A DNA stretch of 48,106 nucleotides, from NCBI GenBank assembly GCA_017517305.1, contig JAFWZV010000024.1, positions 1 to 48,106 of the forward strand, in the 5' to 3' direction. The translations under genes were made by a program, and so were the position numbers. The notes under the pieces are model-generated. The model made no database searches and was not told where the DNA came from. It saw nothing but the letters and a program-made list of their open reading frames with translations. This DNA comes from Lachnospiraceae bacterium (GTDB taxonomy: Bacteria; Bacillota; Clostridia; Lachnospirales; Lachnospiraceae). Positions 7,946-16,315 of this stretch are shown here, piece by piece (within the stretch, counting starts at the first letter, position 1; each line of letters begins with the position of its first letter).

Positions 7946-10474
7946 ATGGGAAATGGATATAAATATGACGCATTTATAAGCTACAGGCATGCGGAGTTAG
8001 ATAAATTTGTGGCTGAGACTTTACATAGAAAATTAGAGTCCTACAAGATATCAAAGAAGGTGTTGAGTAACGGTAGAACAAGTCGTAGCAAGATAGAAAG
8101 GGTTTTTAGAGATAAGGATGAGCTACCTATCACTAATAATTTGGAGGACCCAATTATTAAGGCTTTAAGCGAGTCGGAATATCTTATAGTAATCTGCACA
8201 CCAAGACTAAAGGAGTCCATATGGTGTAAGAAGGAGATAGAGACATTTATCCAGATGCATGGCAGAGATAAGATATTTGCAGTGCTTGCTGAAGGCGAAC
8301 CTCATGAATCCTTTCCGGAGGAGATACTTTACAGAGAAGAAAAGGTGATTCAGCCTGATGGAACAGAGGGTACAAGATTAGTGCCGGCAGAGCCTTTGGC
8401 AGCAGATGTAAGAGGTAAGACTAAGAAGGAAATTCTTAAAGCTATGGATGTGGAGCTTCTTAGGCTTCTTGCTCCTATGCTTGGTGTGGATTTTGATGAC
8501 CTAAGGCAAAGACATAGAGAGAGAAAGTTTAGAAGGATAATTACCGCTACTGTGGCGGCAGCAGTGCTTTGCTTAGGTATAGGTGTGGCAAGCTCCATAG
8601 CTGCATACCACATTAATAAGCAGAAGGAACAGATAGAGGCACAGTCTGCTGAGATTCAGGCTCAGGCTGCAGAAATTGAAGCACAGTCTGAAACTCTTGC
8701 TACTCAGAATGAACAGCTGCTTAACAATCAGGCGGAGAATCTTGCTGAGGAGTCTTTAAGATATCTCGAGGCGGGTGATAGGGAGAATGCTATAGCGCTA
8801 TCCTTGGCAGCACTTACAGAATATGAAGGAATACCTATGCCGTACACTCCTGAAGCTCAATATGCATTGACAGAGAGTATACATTTGTATGATGCAGGTG
8901 CTAGGATTAAGCCTAGGTATCAGATAGTAATGCCGGCGCAGATAGAGGAATATATGCTTTCTCCAGATAAAGAACTAGTATTATGTAGAGATGTTATAGG
9001 TAATGTTGGAATATGGGATCTTGAAACAGGTCATCTAATTATGTCCCTTTCTCATGAAAAAGATAATTTGTCTCTAAACCCCAATTCAGTAGCCTTTGAT
9101 AGTGACCATTGTATAACCTATATTACGGAAGATAATGAATTGGTTAAGTATAGCTTCTGGGCTGAGGAAGAGATGTGTCGCATACAGCTTCAGTCTGGCG
9201 GAACTGTGATTCCACAAAAAGAAGGAATATATACTGTGGTATGTGATTATTCTAATATATGTATGGCGAAAATGGCTGGAGATGAAGCTGAAGGGTTGGG
9301 AAACCTACAACCAAGTGAAGGCTATACCTTTACCAGTGATGTTTATATAACAAAAGTAGATGATTGGTCAAAGCTTTGTTATGTGGAGAGAAAGCAGGAG
9401 GATATAGAGAACATATTAGCTGAAGATAAGGATACGACAGATTATTGTAGGCTTCATATCTATGATTTGTTTTACGGAAAGGAAGAGGCAGTAATTTCTG
9501 TAAATTTCGATGGAGTAAATACTATAGCATTTGATGAGAACTATATGTACTATGCAGCTTCAAACTATGAGATAAATAGTGAGGATAGATTGGTTAAGTA
9601 TGATATGGTTAATAAAGAAGTGGTATGGGACGTTCCTGTAGATACCTTCGTGACAGAGATATGCTTGACCGAGGAGGATGGGGATGCATTGCTTGCAGTA
9701 GGCTCCCTTGAAGCATTTTTGATTGACAAAAATACAGGAGAGCAGCGCAGTCGTATTGATTTTGCCAACACAGCCATAAGTACTAGCGCCATTAATGAGG
9801 ATATTTTTGAGATACTTACTCAGAAGTCAGAATATGGACAATATCGTGTGGATAGTGATATGTATGTGGTGTATGATGATTATTTTGAGGTGAATTATGA
9901 CACAATAGTTGGATGTGACAAAACTAATTTAGGATATATTGTTCAGGGATTAAATGATAACAAGCTCACATATTACGAAGTAAGTATGGGTGAGGATATT
10001 ACACTTTATGAAAGAGAATTTAACTCTGAGGGAATAGGCAGTGTAGCTGATTATGATGATGACACAGCCCAAACCTTAAATCCTGGAAAAGCAAATCTGG
10101 TTGATACTGTACTTTATAGTGATGATAAGAAGATTGTGTTTATCTCTTACACAGATAAGACTGTGGAGATATACAACCGAATTGATAAAACTCTCCTTGC
10201 CACACTATATGATGTGGATTATGAGTTGGATGTATATTATGGTAAGGATGACAAAGGAAATACTTATGTGGGCAGTTATATTTATGGATACATATTAGAT
10301 GAGGAATATAATGTTATAGCCAGACCGGAGAAACTAAGAGGAGTGGATTTTGATGCAGACCTTCTCATAGTTGAGATAGGGGATCAGTATGGATGTATTC
10401 CAATTTATTCTTTGGATCAGGTGATTTCCGAGGGAAAGGTTGTATTGAAGAAATTGGAGAAGTGGGAGTATTAG
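7946..10474 (+). CDS. TIR domain protein with TM helix, coiled coil and WD-like propeller
   Basis: An 842-residue protein. An N-terminal TIR domain (1-115) shows box 1 YDAFISYRH, FRDKDEL, and SIWCKKEIE, where E97 aligns with the catalytic Glu of NAD-cleaving TIR domains (as in SARM1). There follow a linker, a membrane helix (about 198-221), a Gln/Glu/Ala-rich coiled coil (222-270, repeating AEIxAQ), a helical segment like those preceding WD repeats (LRYLEAGDRENAIALSLAAL), and a long beta-rich C-terminus (about 325-842) with a WD-type blade (GIWDLETGHL). The topology is probably cytoplasmic TIR and extracellular propeller. Ribosome site GAAAGGA precedes the ATG. Family members are often called TIR-WD40 proteins; whether this one cleaves NAD is unknown. 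Confidence 0.88.
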   Translation: MGNGYKYDAFISYRHAELDKFVAETLHRKLESYKISKKVLSNGRTSRSKIERVFRDKDELPITNNLEDPIIKALSESEYLIVICTPRLKESIWCKKEIETFIQMHGRDKIFAVLAEGEPHESFPEEILYREEKVIQPDGTEGTRLVPAEPLAADVRGKTKKEILKAMDVELLRLLAPMLGVDFDDLRQRHRERKFRRIITATVAAAVLCLGIGVASSIAAYHINKQKEQIEAQSAEIQAQAAEIEAQSETLATQNEQLLNNQAENLAEESLRYLEAGDRENAIALSLAALTEYEGIPMPYTPEAQYALTESIHLYDAGARIKPRYQIVMPAQIEEYMLSPDKELVLCRDVIGNVGIWDLETGHLIMSLSHEKDNLSLNPNSVAFDSDHCITYITEDNELVKYSFWAEEEMCRIQLQSGGTVIPQKEGIYTVVCDYSNICMAKMAGDEAEGLGNLQPSEGYTFTSDVYITKVDDWSKLCYVERKQEDIENILAEDKDTTDYCRLHIYDLFYGKEEAVISVNFDGVNTIAFDENYMYYAASNYEINSEDRLVKYDMVNKEVVWDVPVDTFVTEICLTEEDGDALLAVGSLEAFLIDKNTGEQRSRIDFANTAISTSAINEDIFEILTQKSEYGQYRVDSDMYVVYDDYFEVNYDTIVGCDKTNLGYIVQGLNDNKLTYYEVSMGEDITLYEREFNSEGIGSVADYDDDTAQTLNPGKANLVDTVLYSDDKKIVFISYTDKTVEIYNRIDKTLLATLYDVDYELDVYYGKDDKGNTYVGSYIYGYILDEEYNVIARPEKLRGVDFDADLLIVEIGDQYGCIPIYSLDQVISEGKVVLKKLEKWEY

Positions 10475-10476
10475 GA

Positions 10477-10626
10477 TTACGGACTAACGAGCCTACATCT
10501 AACTCATGCTGCGCATGAGTTAGCTCGCTTTGTCGCGATATACATAAAACAAGAGGAGCACTTACTTTCAAGTAAACTTGAGTAAGTGCTCCTCTTGTTT
10601 TATGTGCATGGCTCGTTAGTCCGTAA
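10477..10626. repeat. Multi-arm inverted repeat between convergent genes
   Basis: The perfect 17-bp outer arms TTACGGACTAACGAGCC (10477-10493) and its complement (10610-10626) enclose two further hairpins. One is AACTCATGC-TGC-GCATGAGTT (10501-10521, extendable 2 bp). The other is a 25-bp perfect stem, 10542-10566 with 10581-10605, with an inner TCAAGT/ACTTGA pairing. The right arm covers the last codons and stop of the minus-strand gene. It probably acts as a two-way terminator, but the cruciform or three-way-junction form is unusual. Confidence 0.8.
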
Positions 10627-11806
10627 AGTTGTCGAAATATCCCTGTATAAGAATGATAGGTGTACCCTTGTCTCCTGAACCGCTTGTAAGGTCACAGAGT
10701 GAACCGATAAGGTCTGTAAGCTGTCTTGGAGTAGTTCCCTGAGAAGCCATATTTCCAACTAAGTTAGAATCCTTCTCCTTGATACTCTTAGAGATAGCTT
10801 CCTTAAGCTCTGCTCCGCTAAGGTTTGCGAAATCATTGTCAGCTAAGTACTTAAGCTTAAGCTCGTTAGGAGTTCCGATAAGACCACTTGTAAATGCTGG
10901 AGATACAACTGGGTCTGCAAGCTCCCAAATCTTACCCTGAGGATCCTTGAATGCGCCATCGCCGTAAACCATAACCTCTACGTGCTTACCTGTCTTATCA
11001 AGGATGTCAGCCTGAATTCCTTCAACTAAATCCTGACACTCTCTAGGGAAGAGCTTAATCTGATCCTCTGTTGACTTGTTAGAACCAAGTAAGCCGTACT
11101 TAGTGTTGTAGCCACTTCCATTAACTGAAGCAGTTAAGATGTCGTCAAGACCACATACAACCTTAGCTCCGCCTTCTCTAAGAAGTCTCTTAGTTCTTAC
11201 TCTTGTATGAATATCACAGTTAATAATGCAATCTGCATAATCAAGGATAGCCTTAGCATTGTTAGCAAATATAACCTCTACCTCAGCACCAGCCTCTGTA
11301 ATAATATCTGAATAGTACTGAACATAATCAACACCTGTAAACTCATGCTTATTCTCGCCGAATAATTCACGATATCTCTCAAGTGTTAAAACATCTGTGT
11401 AAGGATTAATTCCTGCCTCGTCTAACTGGTCGTAAGTAAGGAGTGCGTTACCTACCTCATCACTTGGGTAGCTTAACATAAGAACAACCTTCTTAGCGCC
11501 CATTGCAATACCCTTTAAGCATATTGCAAAACGGTTACGGGAAAGGATAGGGAAGATAACACCGATAGTCTCTCCTCCTAGCTTAGCCTTTACATCAGCT
11601 GCAATGTCGTTAACTGAAGCGTAGTTGCCCTGAGATCTAGCAACGATAGACTCTGTAACTGCGATTACGTCTCTGTCCCTAAGTGAGAAGCCTTCGCTTT
11701 CAGCTGCCTCTAATACACTTGTTACAGTGATTTCTCTTAAGTCATCGCCCTGTCTAATAATAGGACCACGAATACCTCTTGATACAGTACCAACTTTTCT
11801 TTCCAT
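10616..11806 (-). CDS. CofE-like (F420-0:gamma-glutamyl ligase family) protein
   Basis: A 396-residue soluble protein. Its N-terminus (GIRGPIIRQGDDL, then RDRDVIAVTESIVARSQGN) matches the start of CofE ligases, where GDDL and the VxxExIV-like stretch bind GTP and metal. Later segments (GLLGSNKS, VMVYGDGAFKDP, SPAFTSGL) are typical of the long Firmicute branch. CofE adds glutamate to coenzyme F420-0, but Lachnospiraceae-type bacteria are not known to make F420, so the true substrate of this branch is unknown; amide ligation to another carboxylate is the reasonable guess. The start is ATG 11806 after AAGGTG. The final codons lie inside the long inverted repeat shared with the convergent TIR gene. 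It has its own promoter with a palindrome just downstream. Confidence 0.8.
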   Translation of the reverse strand: MERKVGTVSRGIRGPIIRQGDDLREITVTSVLEAAESEGFSLRDRDVIAVTESIVARSQGNYASVNDIAADVKAKLGGETIGVIFPILSRNRFAICLKGIAMGAKKVVLMLSYPSDEVGNALLTYDQLDEAGINPYTDVLTLERYRELFGENKHEFTGVDYVQYYSDIITEAGAEVEVIFANNAKAILDYADCIINCDIHTRVRTKRLLREGGAKVVCGLDDILTASVNGSGYNTKYGLLGSNKSTEDQIKLFPRECQDLVEGIQADILDKTGKHVEVMVYGDGAFKDPQGKIWELADPVVSPAFTSGLIGTPNELKLKYLADNDFANLSGAELKEAISKSIKEKDSNLVGNMASQGTTPRQLTDLIGSLCDLTSGSGDKGTPIILIQGYFDNFTD

Positions 11807-11846
11807 GGTATATACACCTTCACCTTCTATTTAGAATACGTGTAGG

Positions 11847-11866
11847 TAGCACTCGTTTAAGTGCTA
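11847..11866 (-). promoter_or_regulatory. Palindromic candidate operator or leader hairpin
   Basis: TAGCACT-CGTTTA-AGTGCTA (11847-11866) lies about 20 nt downstream of the minus-strand -10 and 40 nt before the CofE-like start. It shares the TAGCACTC half-site with the HrcA/CIRCE element but with a 6-nt instead of about 9-nt spacer. It could be a repressor site or an RNA hairpin. Confidence 0.45.
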
Positions 11867-11885
11867 TCGCAAAAAACACATTCAT

Positions 11886-11914
11886 ATTATACATATATGA
11901 CAAGTCTCTTGCAA
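11886..11914 (-). promoter_or_regulatory. Promoter of the CofE-like gene
   Basis: On the minus strand, TTGCAA (11914-11909), a 17-nt spacer and a perfect TATAAT (11891-11886). Confidence 0.65.
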
Positions 11915-11980
11915 GAAAAAAATGTGTCGAAATGAGTAAAAGTTAATTTACTACAGTAAAGTGATAGTGTAATAACGCGA

Positions 11981-12622
11981 TTAGAAGCTGTTTAACATCT
12001 CCTTCATGAAGAAAATGTTAACTCCTAAGCCGAAGATTATGAGAATCATAGCAATTACTGCAATGGTATTTTTCTCTGACTTCAGTCCCCTGTAGGCCAT
12101 AATAAATGCAGGTATAAGTATGATGATACCAAAGCTTATCTGAAGGAAATAAACCAGACAAATATTGATTACTGCGATAATTAAGGCAACTGTGGCTGAC
12201 TTACTGTTTTGGTAGTTTGCCTGTTTTTCCATTTCCTCATATATGTTTGATTGAAGTGCACCACTACTTTCAAGCTGGTCACCGCCTACTGATGGCTTGT
12301 ACCCAGCCTGAATCTGATTTATTAATCCCTGAACCAAGGAGTTCGCCATAATATAATCTTTGGAACCAGGGGCCAAGCTTTCTAAGGACTGTGGTTTTTT
12401 AGGTGTGTTGTAGTATGCGTTGATATGTATCTCTGTTTCTTTAATATAATATTCTATGCAAAATGATTTGGTAACCAGAGGATTGCCCTTTCTCCAATAC
12501 TTGTTTTCACCTTTTTCGATATAGATAAATCCGTTGTTTGTTAACCAATTTGTAATAGCTAAATTAACTCCATTGGCATTTCCGTTGTACTTTAACCTGA
12601 AATATGATTTTACGTGTTTCAT
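11981..12622 (-). CDS. Unrecognised small membrane protein (two to three TM helices)
   Basis: A 213-residue protein of unknown function. The N-terminal 90 residues are soluble and basic with aromatic beta-like strands (FRLKYNGNANG, WLTNNGFIYIEKGENKYWRKGN). A Ser/Gln-rich linker follows. The last 70 residues hold hydrophobic helices (SATVALIIAVINICLVYF, IIILIPAFIMAY, IAVIAMILIIFGLGVNIFF), resembling DUF4190-like membrane tails. The start is ATG 12622 with TAGGAGGTC upstream. It is divergent from the first receptor kinase of the quorum-sensing cluster and separated by about 200 nt, so a shared regulatory region is possible. No clear terminator was seen after it. Confidence 0.75.
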   Translation of the reverse strand: MKHVKSYFRLKYNGNANGVNLAITNWLTNNGFIYIEKGENKYWRKGNPLVTKSFCIEYYIKETEIHINAYYNTPKKPQSLESLAPGSKDYIMANSLVQGLINQIQAGYKPSVGGDQLESSGALQSNIYEEMEKQANYQNSKSATVALIIAVINICLVYFLQISFGIIILIPAFIMAYRGLKSEKNTIAVIAMILIIFGLGVNIFFMKEMLNSF

Positions 12623-12754
12623 AATGACCTCCTAAGTGAATGTGTTTTATTGTTTTATCAACCTAGTGAGTTTACTACATATAAAAAATGAATAAAATAT
12701 CTTCCAAACCAACTGCGCTTTTTTACAAACGAAAATCTTGGTTATGATTTACTT

Positions 12755-12783
12755 TTTACATATTATAGGTAATGATATATAAT
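12755..12783 (+). promoter_or_regulatory. Promoter of the first GHKL kinase operon
   Basis: TTTACA (12755-12760), 17-nt spacer, TATAAT (12778-12783), 40 nt before the kinase start. I could not find a convincing pair of LytTR/AgrA direct repeats upstream. Confidence 0.6.
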
Positions 12784-12823
12784 TTATATGTTCAAAAGAT
12801 AAAGAATTCTTAAGGAATTAAAG

Positions 12824-14140
12824 ATGGGAGTAGGAAAGATGCATATTTTGATGAAAGCTGGTATGATTGCCACTGAATGTCTGAGTGTGATTGTTAATAT
12901 TTATACGGTACATAGAAAAACAATTAGTAAGGAAAAAAGCAACTTGTGGTTGCTTGTTACATATGTTACATATTACCTCATTATTTCTTATACGGGATTT
13001 CAAAATGTGGTTTTTGATTTGGTAATTCTTGTGATTATCTTGATTTGGTCATCGTTTGTTTTTAAATGCAGAAAAATAGAATTGATATTTAAAGATACGG
13101 TAGGATTAATATTAACGGGAGTACAGCAGGTATTTTTTGCGTTTATTACCGTAAGAATTATTTCGAAAGAGTGGATAAATGAACACTTAAGTTTGATTTA
13201 TTTTATGATGTCCATTTTTTCCTTTTTATTGGCATTGTTATTATATTGGTTGGTTATTGGTAGAAAAAGTAAAAAAGTTAAAGAGCAAAATGTTGGATCC
13301 AGACTATTCATTATACATGTGATATTAGCAACTGTAGCAATATTGACATTATTTTTGCTGAAGCAACGGTTTATTGAATTAGGAGGAATATATACAGATG
13401 CTTTTTTAATTTGTGGTTTCTTCTTGATTGTTGCCATATGCTTTGTTGTTATTAATATGAATACGGCAAAGAAACTGACCCAGAAGCAGCTAGAGCTGGA
13501 GATAAATAATAAATATATGAAAACCTATGAGGACCTAATACATGAGATTAGGCGTAAGCAGCATGATTACAAGAATCAGCTGTCGGCTTTATACAGTATG
13601 CATCTTGTTGCAAAGGATGATGAGCAGCTTGCTAAGCTTCACAAGGAGTATGGAGAAGAATTAGAGGAGAGAGATTTCTTTGATAGTATATTATATCAAT
13701 GTGACAACCCTGTGCTCTGTGGCTATGTATATAGTAAGTGTATGAAGGCCTACAGAGAGGGAGTAAATATTGCGCCTGCTTTAAGCTGGAGTGAAGGTGA
13801 CTTAACAATTCCACTACACAAGGTTATAGAGATGCTTGGAATACTCCTTGATAACGCTGTAGAATATCTTAAGGAAGCAGATTTTACTGATAAACAGGTT
13901 AAGCTTAATGTAAGCAAGGAACAAAGCAAGCTTACAGTGGAGGTTTGCAATACTTCCCTTTATCAAAGCTTCCAGGATATAGATAGTATGTTTAAGCTGG
14001 GATATAGCACTAAGGGAGAGGGAAGAGGTATAGGACTTGCCTCATTGAAGACTATAGTAAAGGAATATAATGGTAAGCTTTCGGTGGAGAATGAAGAGCT
14101 AGAGGATATAAATTGGCTAAATATTAAGGTGGAAATATAG
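12824..14140 (+). CDS. GHKL-type peptide receptor histidine kinase 1 (AgrC-like)
   Basis: A 438-residue AgrC/ComD-type receptor. Residues 1-210 hold about six hydrophobic helices with short loops (for example VVFDLVILVIILIWSSFVF, YFMMSIFSFLLALLLYWLVI, FLICGFFLIVAICFVVI). A coiled-coil linker follows, then the non-classical phosphoacceptor box RRKQHDYKNQ (H247), the ATP-binding N-box MLGILLDNAVEYL (N344) and the G-box KGEGRGIGLASL. The start could be ATG 12824 (AAGGA, 8 nt) or ATG 12839 (GGAGTAGGA just ahead); I kept the longer. It leads an operon with a LytTR regulator and a second kinase. Its cytoplasmic half is strongly similar to kinase 2 while the membrane half is diverged, as expected of receptors that share an output but sense different peptides. 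Confidence 0.9.
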   Translation: MGVGKMHILMKAGMIATECLSVIVNIYTVHRKTISKEKSNLWLLVTYVTYYLIISYTGFQNVVFDLVILVIILIWSSFVFKCRKIELIFKDTVGLILTGVQQVFFAFITVRIISKEWINEHLSLIYFMMSIFSFLLALLLYWLVIGRKSKKVKEQNVGSRLFIIHVILATVAILTLFLLKQRFIELGGIYTDAFLICGFFLIVAICFVVINMNTAKKLTQKQLELEINNKYMKTYEDLIHEIRRKQHDYKNQLSALYSMHLVAKDDEQLAKLHKEYGEELEERDFFDSILYQCDNPVLCGYVYSKCMKAYREGVNIAPALSWSEGDLTIPLHKVIEMLGILLDNAVEYLKEADFTDKQVKLNVSKEQSKLTVEVCNTSLYQSFQDIDSMFKLGYSTKGEGRGIGLASLKTIVKEYNGKLSVENEELEDINWLNIKVEI

Positions 14141-14153
14141 GTAGGGTGACTTT

Positions 14154-14867
14154 ATGAAGAAAATACTAATTTTAGAGGACAATATATCCCATATGAAGGG
14201 GATGGTTAAGATGATGGAGAGTATTCCTGAGGTTGAAATCTACGAGGCAACAAATATTAAGGATGCTCATGAACTGTTATTGTATAATGATTTTAATTTG
14301 TTTTTGATTGACATTATATTAGATTCTCAGAAGACAGGAGATGTGTCAGGTATAGAGTTTGTTAAGATGCTTAGGGAAAGTAAGAGATATCAGTTTATTC
14401 CTATTATATTTATTACTGCCCTTAAAGATCCCTACTTAAGCACATTTAGGGAGTTTCACTGCTACGCATACATAGAAAAGCCTGTAAAGGAGGAAGAGCT
14501 TTTAAAGACTGTGAAAGAAGCTTTGGAATATCCAGAGCCAAATGCTGCGCCGGAGACGGTTTTCTTCAGAAAGGATGGAGTGCTTTTCTCTGTAAAGGCA
14601 AAGGATATAACTCATATAACCGTGGGAAGAAGAGGTGTTAATGTATATACTACAAAGGATTGTATGAAGCTTTCCTACAAGCCTATATCAGAAATTTTAA
14701 AGGAGCTTAAATCAGACACATTTATCCAGTGTAGTAGAAGCACCATTGTAAATAGAGCCTACATAGAGAATGTGGACTTGTCAAATAGGTATCTTAAGCT
14801 GAAGAATAATGATGAAATAGTAGAGATTGGCTCTGTTATGAAGAAATACTTTAGACAGGGGTTGTAG
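14154..14867 (+). CDS. LytTR-family response regulator 1 (AgrA-like)
   Basis: A 237-residue regulator. The receiver domain (1-125) has the acidic pocket E8/D9, phosphoacceptor D53 in LFLIDIIL, and K in YIEKPVK. A LytTR DNA-binding domain (about 137-235) shows the typical FFRKDGVLFSVKAKDITHI opening, the CSRSTIVNRAYIENV core, and the KLKNNDEIVEIGS end. LytTR proteins such as AgrA, ComE and PlnC bind paired direct repeats and drive peptide-induced genes. It begins 13 nt after kinase 1 and ends 4 nt before kinase 2, so all three form one operon; either kinase could be its phosphodonor. The minus-strand agrBD promoter is a logical target (inference). Confidence 0.92.
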   Translation: MKKILILEDNISHMKGMVKMMESIPEVEIYEATNIKDAHELLLYNDFNLFLIDIILDSQKTGDVSGIEFVKMLRESKRYQFIPIIFITALKDPYLSTFREFHCYAYIEKPVKEEELLKTVKEALEYPEPNAAPETVFFRKDGVLFSVKAKDITHITVGRRGVNVYTTKDCMKLSYKPISEILKELKSDTFIQCSRSTIVNRAYIENVDLSNRYLKLKNNDEIVEIGSVMKKYFRQGL

Positions 14868-14871
14868 GGTT

Positions 14872-16164
14872 ATGATGTGGAAACATATATTTATTATTTG
14901 CCTTGAGTGTATAAGCACTTTTTTTAATATACATTTGGTGTACAAAGAGAAAATTAAGAAGGATAAGTGGCTCATTATATTTGCCGGAGTTTATGTATCA
15001 TATTTTGGTTTTCTGAGCTATTTGAGCCTTCCTGGATACATTGATATAATATCCCCTATTGCTATGGTTCTATGGGCAAAGAAGGTTTTTGGACGAAAAT
15101 GGTCTGAAACATTTATAAGAACAATTGTGTTTATGGTGTTTACTGCACTGGAACAGTCTCTTGTTATGGTGTTATTCATAATGGTGTTGAAGAGTAGAGG
15201 AATGGAAGGATTTACGGTTGGGGCATATATTGCCATGATACTTGTGGTACTGTTTGTATCCATACTTTTGTATTATTTGATTATGTATAAAAACATCACA
15301 ATGGTAATGAAAATAATAGTTAAGCATAGAATCAATTTGATTTATGTTGTTGCTTTGGCTTTGGTTGTGTGTTTGATTGCATTTATGAAGAGTTCATACA
15401 CTAGTCAGATGGATATATACGCTGAGGTATATATTATATGTGCTTTGGTTTTGTTTGTGGCGATAATCATAGTGTTAGGAGATATGAAAACCAAGAAAAA
15501 GCTATATCAAAAGCAGCTGGAATTAGAGCTTAATAATAAGTATATGAAAACCTATGAGGACTTAATCCTTGAAATTAGGCAAAAGCAGCATGATTACAAT
15601 AATCAGCTGTCGGCTCTTTATAGTATGCATCATGTGGCGGAGGATAAGGAACAGCTTGTTAAGATGCAAAGGGAGTATGTGGATGAGCTGGTAGATAAGG
15701 ATACTATGGATAAGATACTGTTTCAATGCGATAATCCAGTGATATGCGGATATATTTATAGCAAATGTAGAAAGGCTTATAGAGAGGGAATAGATATAGA
15801 AACTTCTTTGGAGCGTGATGGCGATTTCTCTGTCCCCTTACATAAGATTATAGAAATATTGGGAATATTACTAGATAATGCAGTGGAATACTTACAGGAA
15901 TCTGATTTTACTGACAGACGGATTAAACTTAGAATTGAGAAGAGATTAGAAAAAAATGTTATAGAAGTTGAGAACATTTCTGAATATTACAGCTTTGATC
16001 AGCTAAACAATATGTTTGAACCAGGTAATAGTACCAAGGGAGAAGGTCGCGGATTAGGTTTGTCTTCTTTGAAAACTATTGTTAAGGAGTATAAAGGAGA
16101 TGTGTTGGTTGAGGATATAGAAGCTGAAGGTAATAATTGGGTAAAAATAGTAGTTGTTATATAG
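14872..16164 (+). CDS. GHKL-type peptide receptor histidine kinase 2 (AgrC-like)
   Basis: A 430-residue receptor kinase with six or more membrane helices over residues 1-205, then linker, phosphoacceptor box RQKQHDYNNQ (H240), N-box ILGILLDNAVEYL and G-box KGEGRGLGLSSL. The stretch from the linker through the H-box (KQLELELNNKYMKTYED, QLSALYSMH) is nearly identical to kinase 1, pointing to a duplication, while the membrane sensor half differs. It overlaps nothing but starts only 4 nt after the regulator stop, so it is translated from the same transcript. It is the last gene of this operon: a terminator follows at 16184. The ligand is presumably a processed peptide. Confidence 0.9.
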   Translation: MMWKHIFIICLECISTFFNIHLVYKEKIKKDKWLIIFAGVYVSYFGFLSYLSLPGYIDIISPIAMVLWAKKVFGRKWSETFIRTIVFMVFTALEQSLVMVLFIMVLKSRGMEGFTVGAYIAMILVVLFVSILLYYLIMYKNITMVMKIIVKHRINLIYVVALALVVCLIAFMKSSYTSQMDIYAEVYIICALVLFVAIIIVLGDMKTKKKLYQKQLELELNNKYMKTYEDLILEIRQKQHDYNNQLSALYSMHHVAEDKEQLVKMQREYVDELVDKDTMDKILFQCDNPVICGYIYSKCRKAYREGIDIETSLERDGDFSVPLHKIIEILGILLDNAVEYLQESDFTDRRIKLRIEKRLEKNVIEVENISEYYSFDQLNNMFEPGNSTKGEGRGLGLSSLKTIVKEYKGDVLVEDIEAEGNNWVKIVVVI

Positions 16165-16183
16165 TTTATGAATAAGTGTTGTG

Positions 16184-16213
16184 GCATCCTTCATATTGAG
16201 GGATGCTTTTTTT
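16184..16213 (+). terminator. Terminator after kinase 2
   Basis: GCATCC (16184-16189) and GGATGC (16201-16206) form the stem, followed by a T-run to 16213. Confidence 0.8.
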
Positions 16214-16219
16214 ATAAAA

Positions 16220-16250
16220 AAGTACATTTTTTATGTACCATAAGTACATT
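16220..16250 (+). promoter_or_regulatory. Candidate operator: three AGTACAT half-sites
   Basis: AAGTACATT occurs at 16220-16228 and at 16242-16250. ATGTAC (16333-equivalent position 16233-16238) pairs with the first copy as GTACAT-TTTTT-ATGTAC. The array sits 20-50 nt upstream of a TTGACG at 16269-16274. It is a good candidate autoregulatory site of the XRE protein encoded next (inference). Confidence 0.5.
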
Positions 16251-16315
16251 AGAGGTTGATTTATATTTTTGACGTTTTCAGTATAATCATAATATATGGT
16301 TTATTGGGTGATTTT

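Noticed and set aside
6088-10626. Transposon or integron cassette ends flanking the DHH/TIR genes
   Set aside because: The two long inverted repeats share no sequence, and no transposase, integrase or target duplication is seen.
10616-11806. Genuine coenzyme F420 biosynthesis
   Set aside because: No other F420 genes are in the window, and the long Firmicute branch of this family occurs in organisms not known to make F420.
11847-11866. CIRCE element (HrcA operator)
   Set aside because: The half-sites are similar, but the spacer is 6 nt instead of about 9 and the gene downstream is not a chaperone, so the name is not justified.
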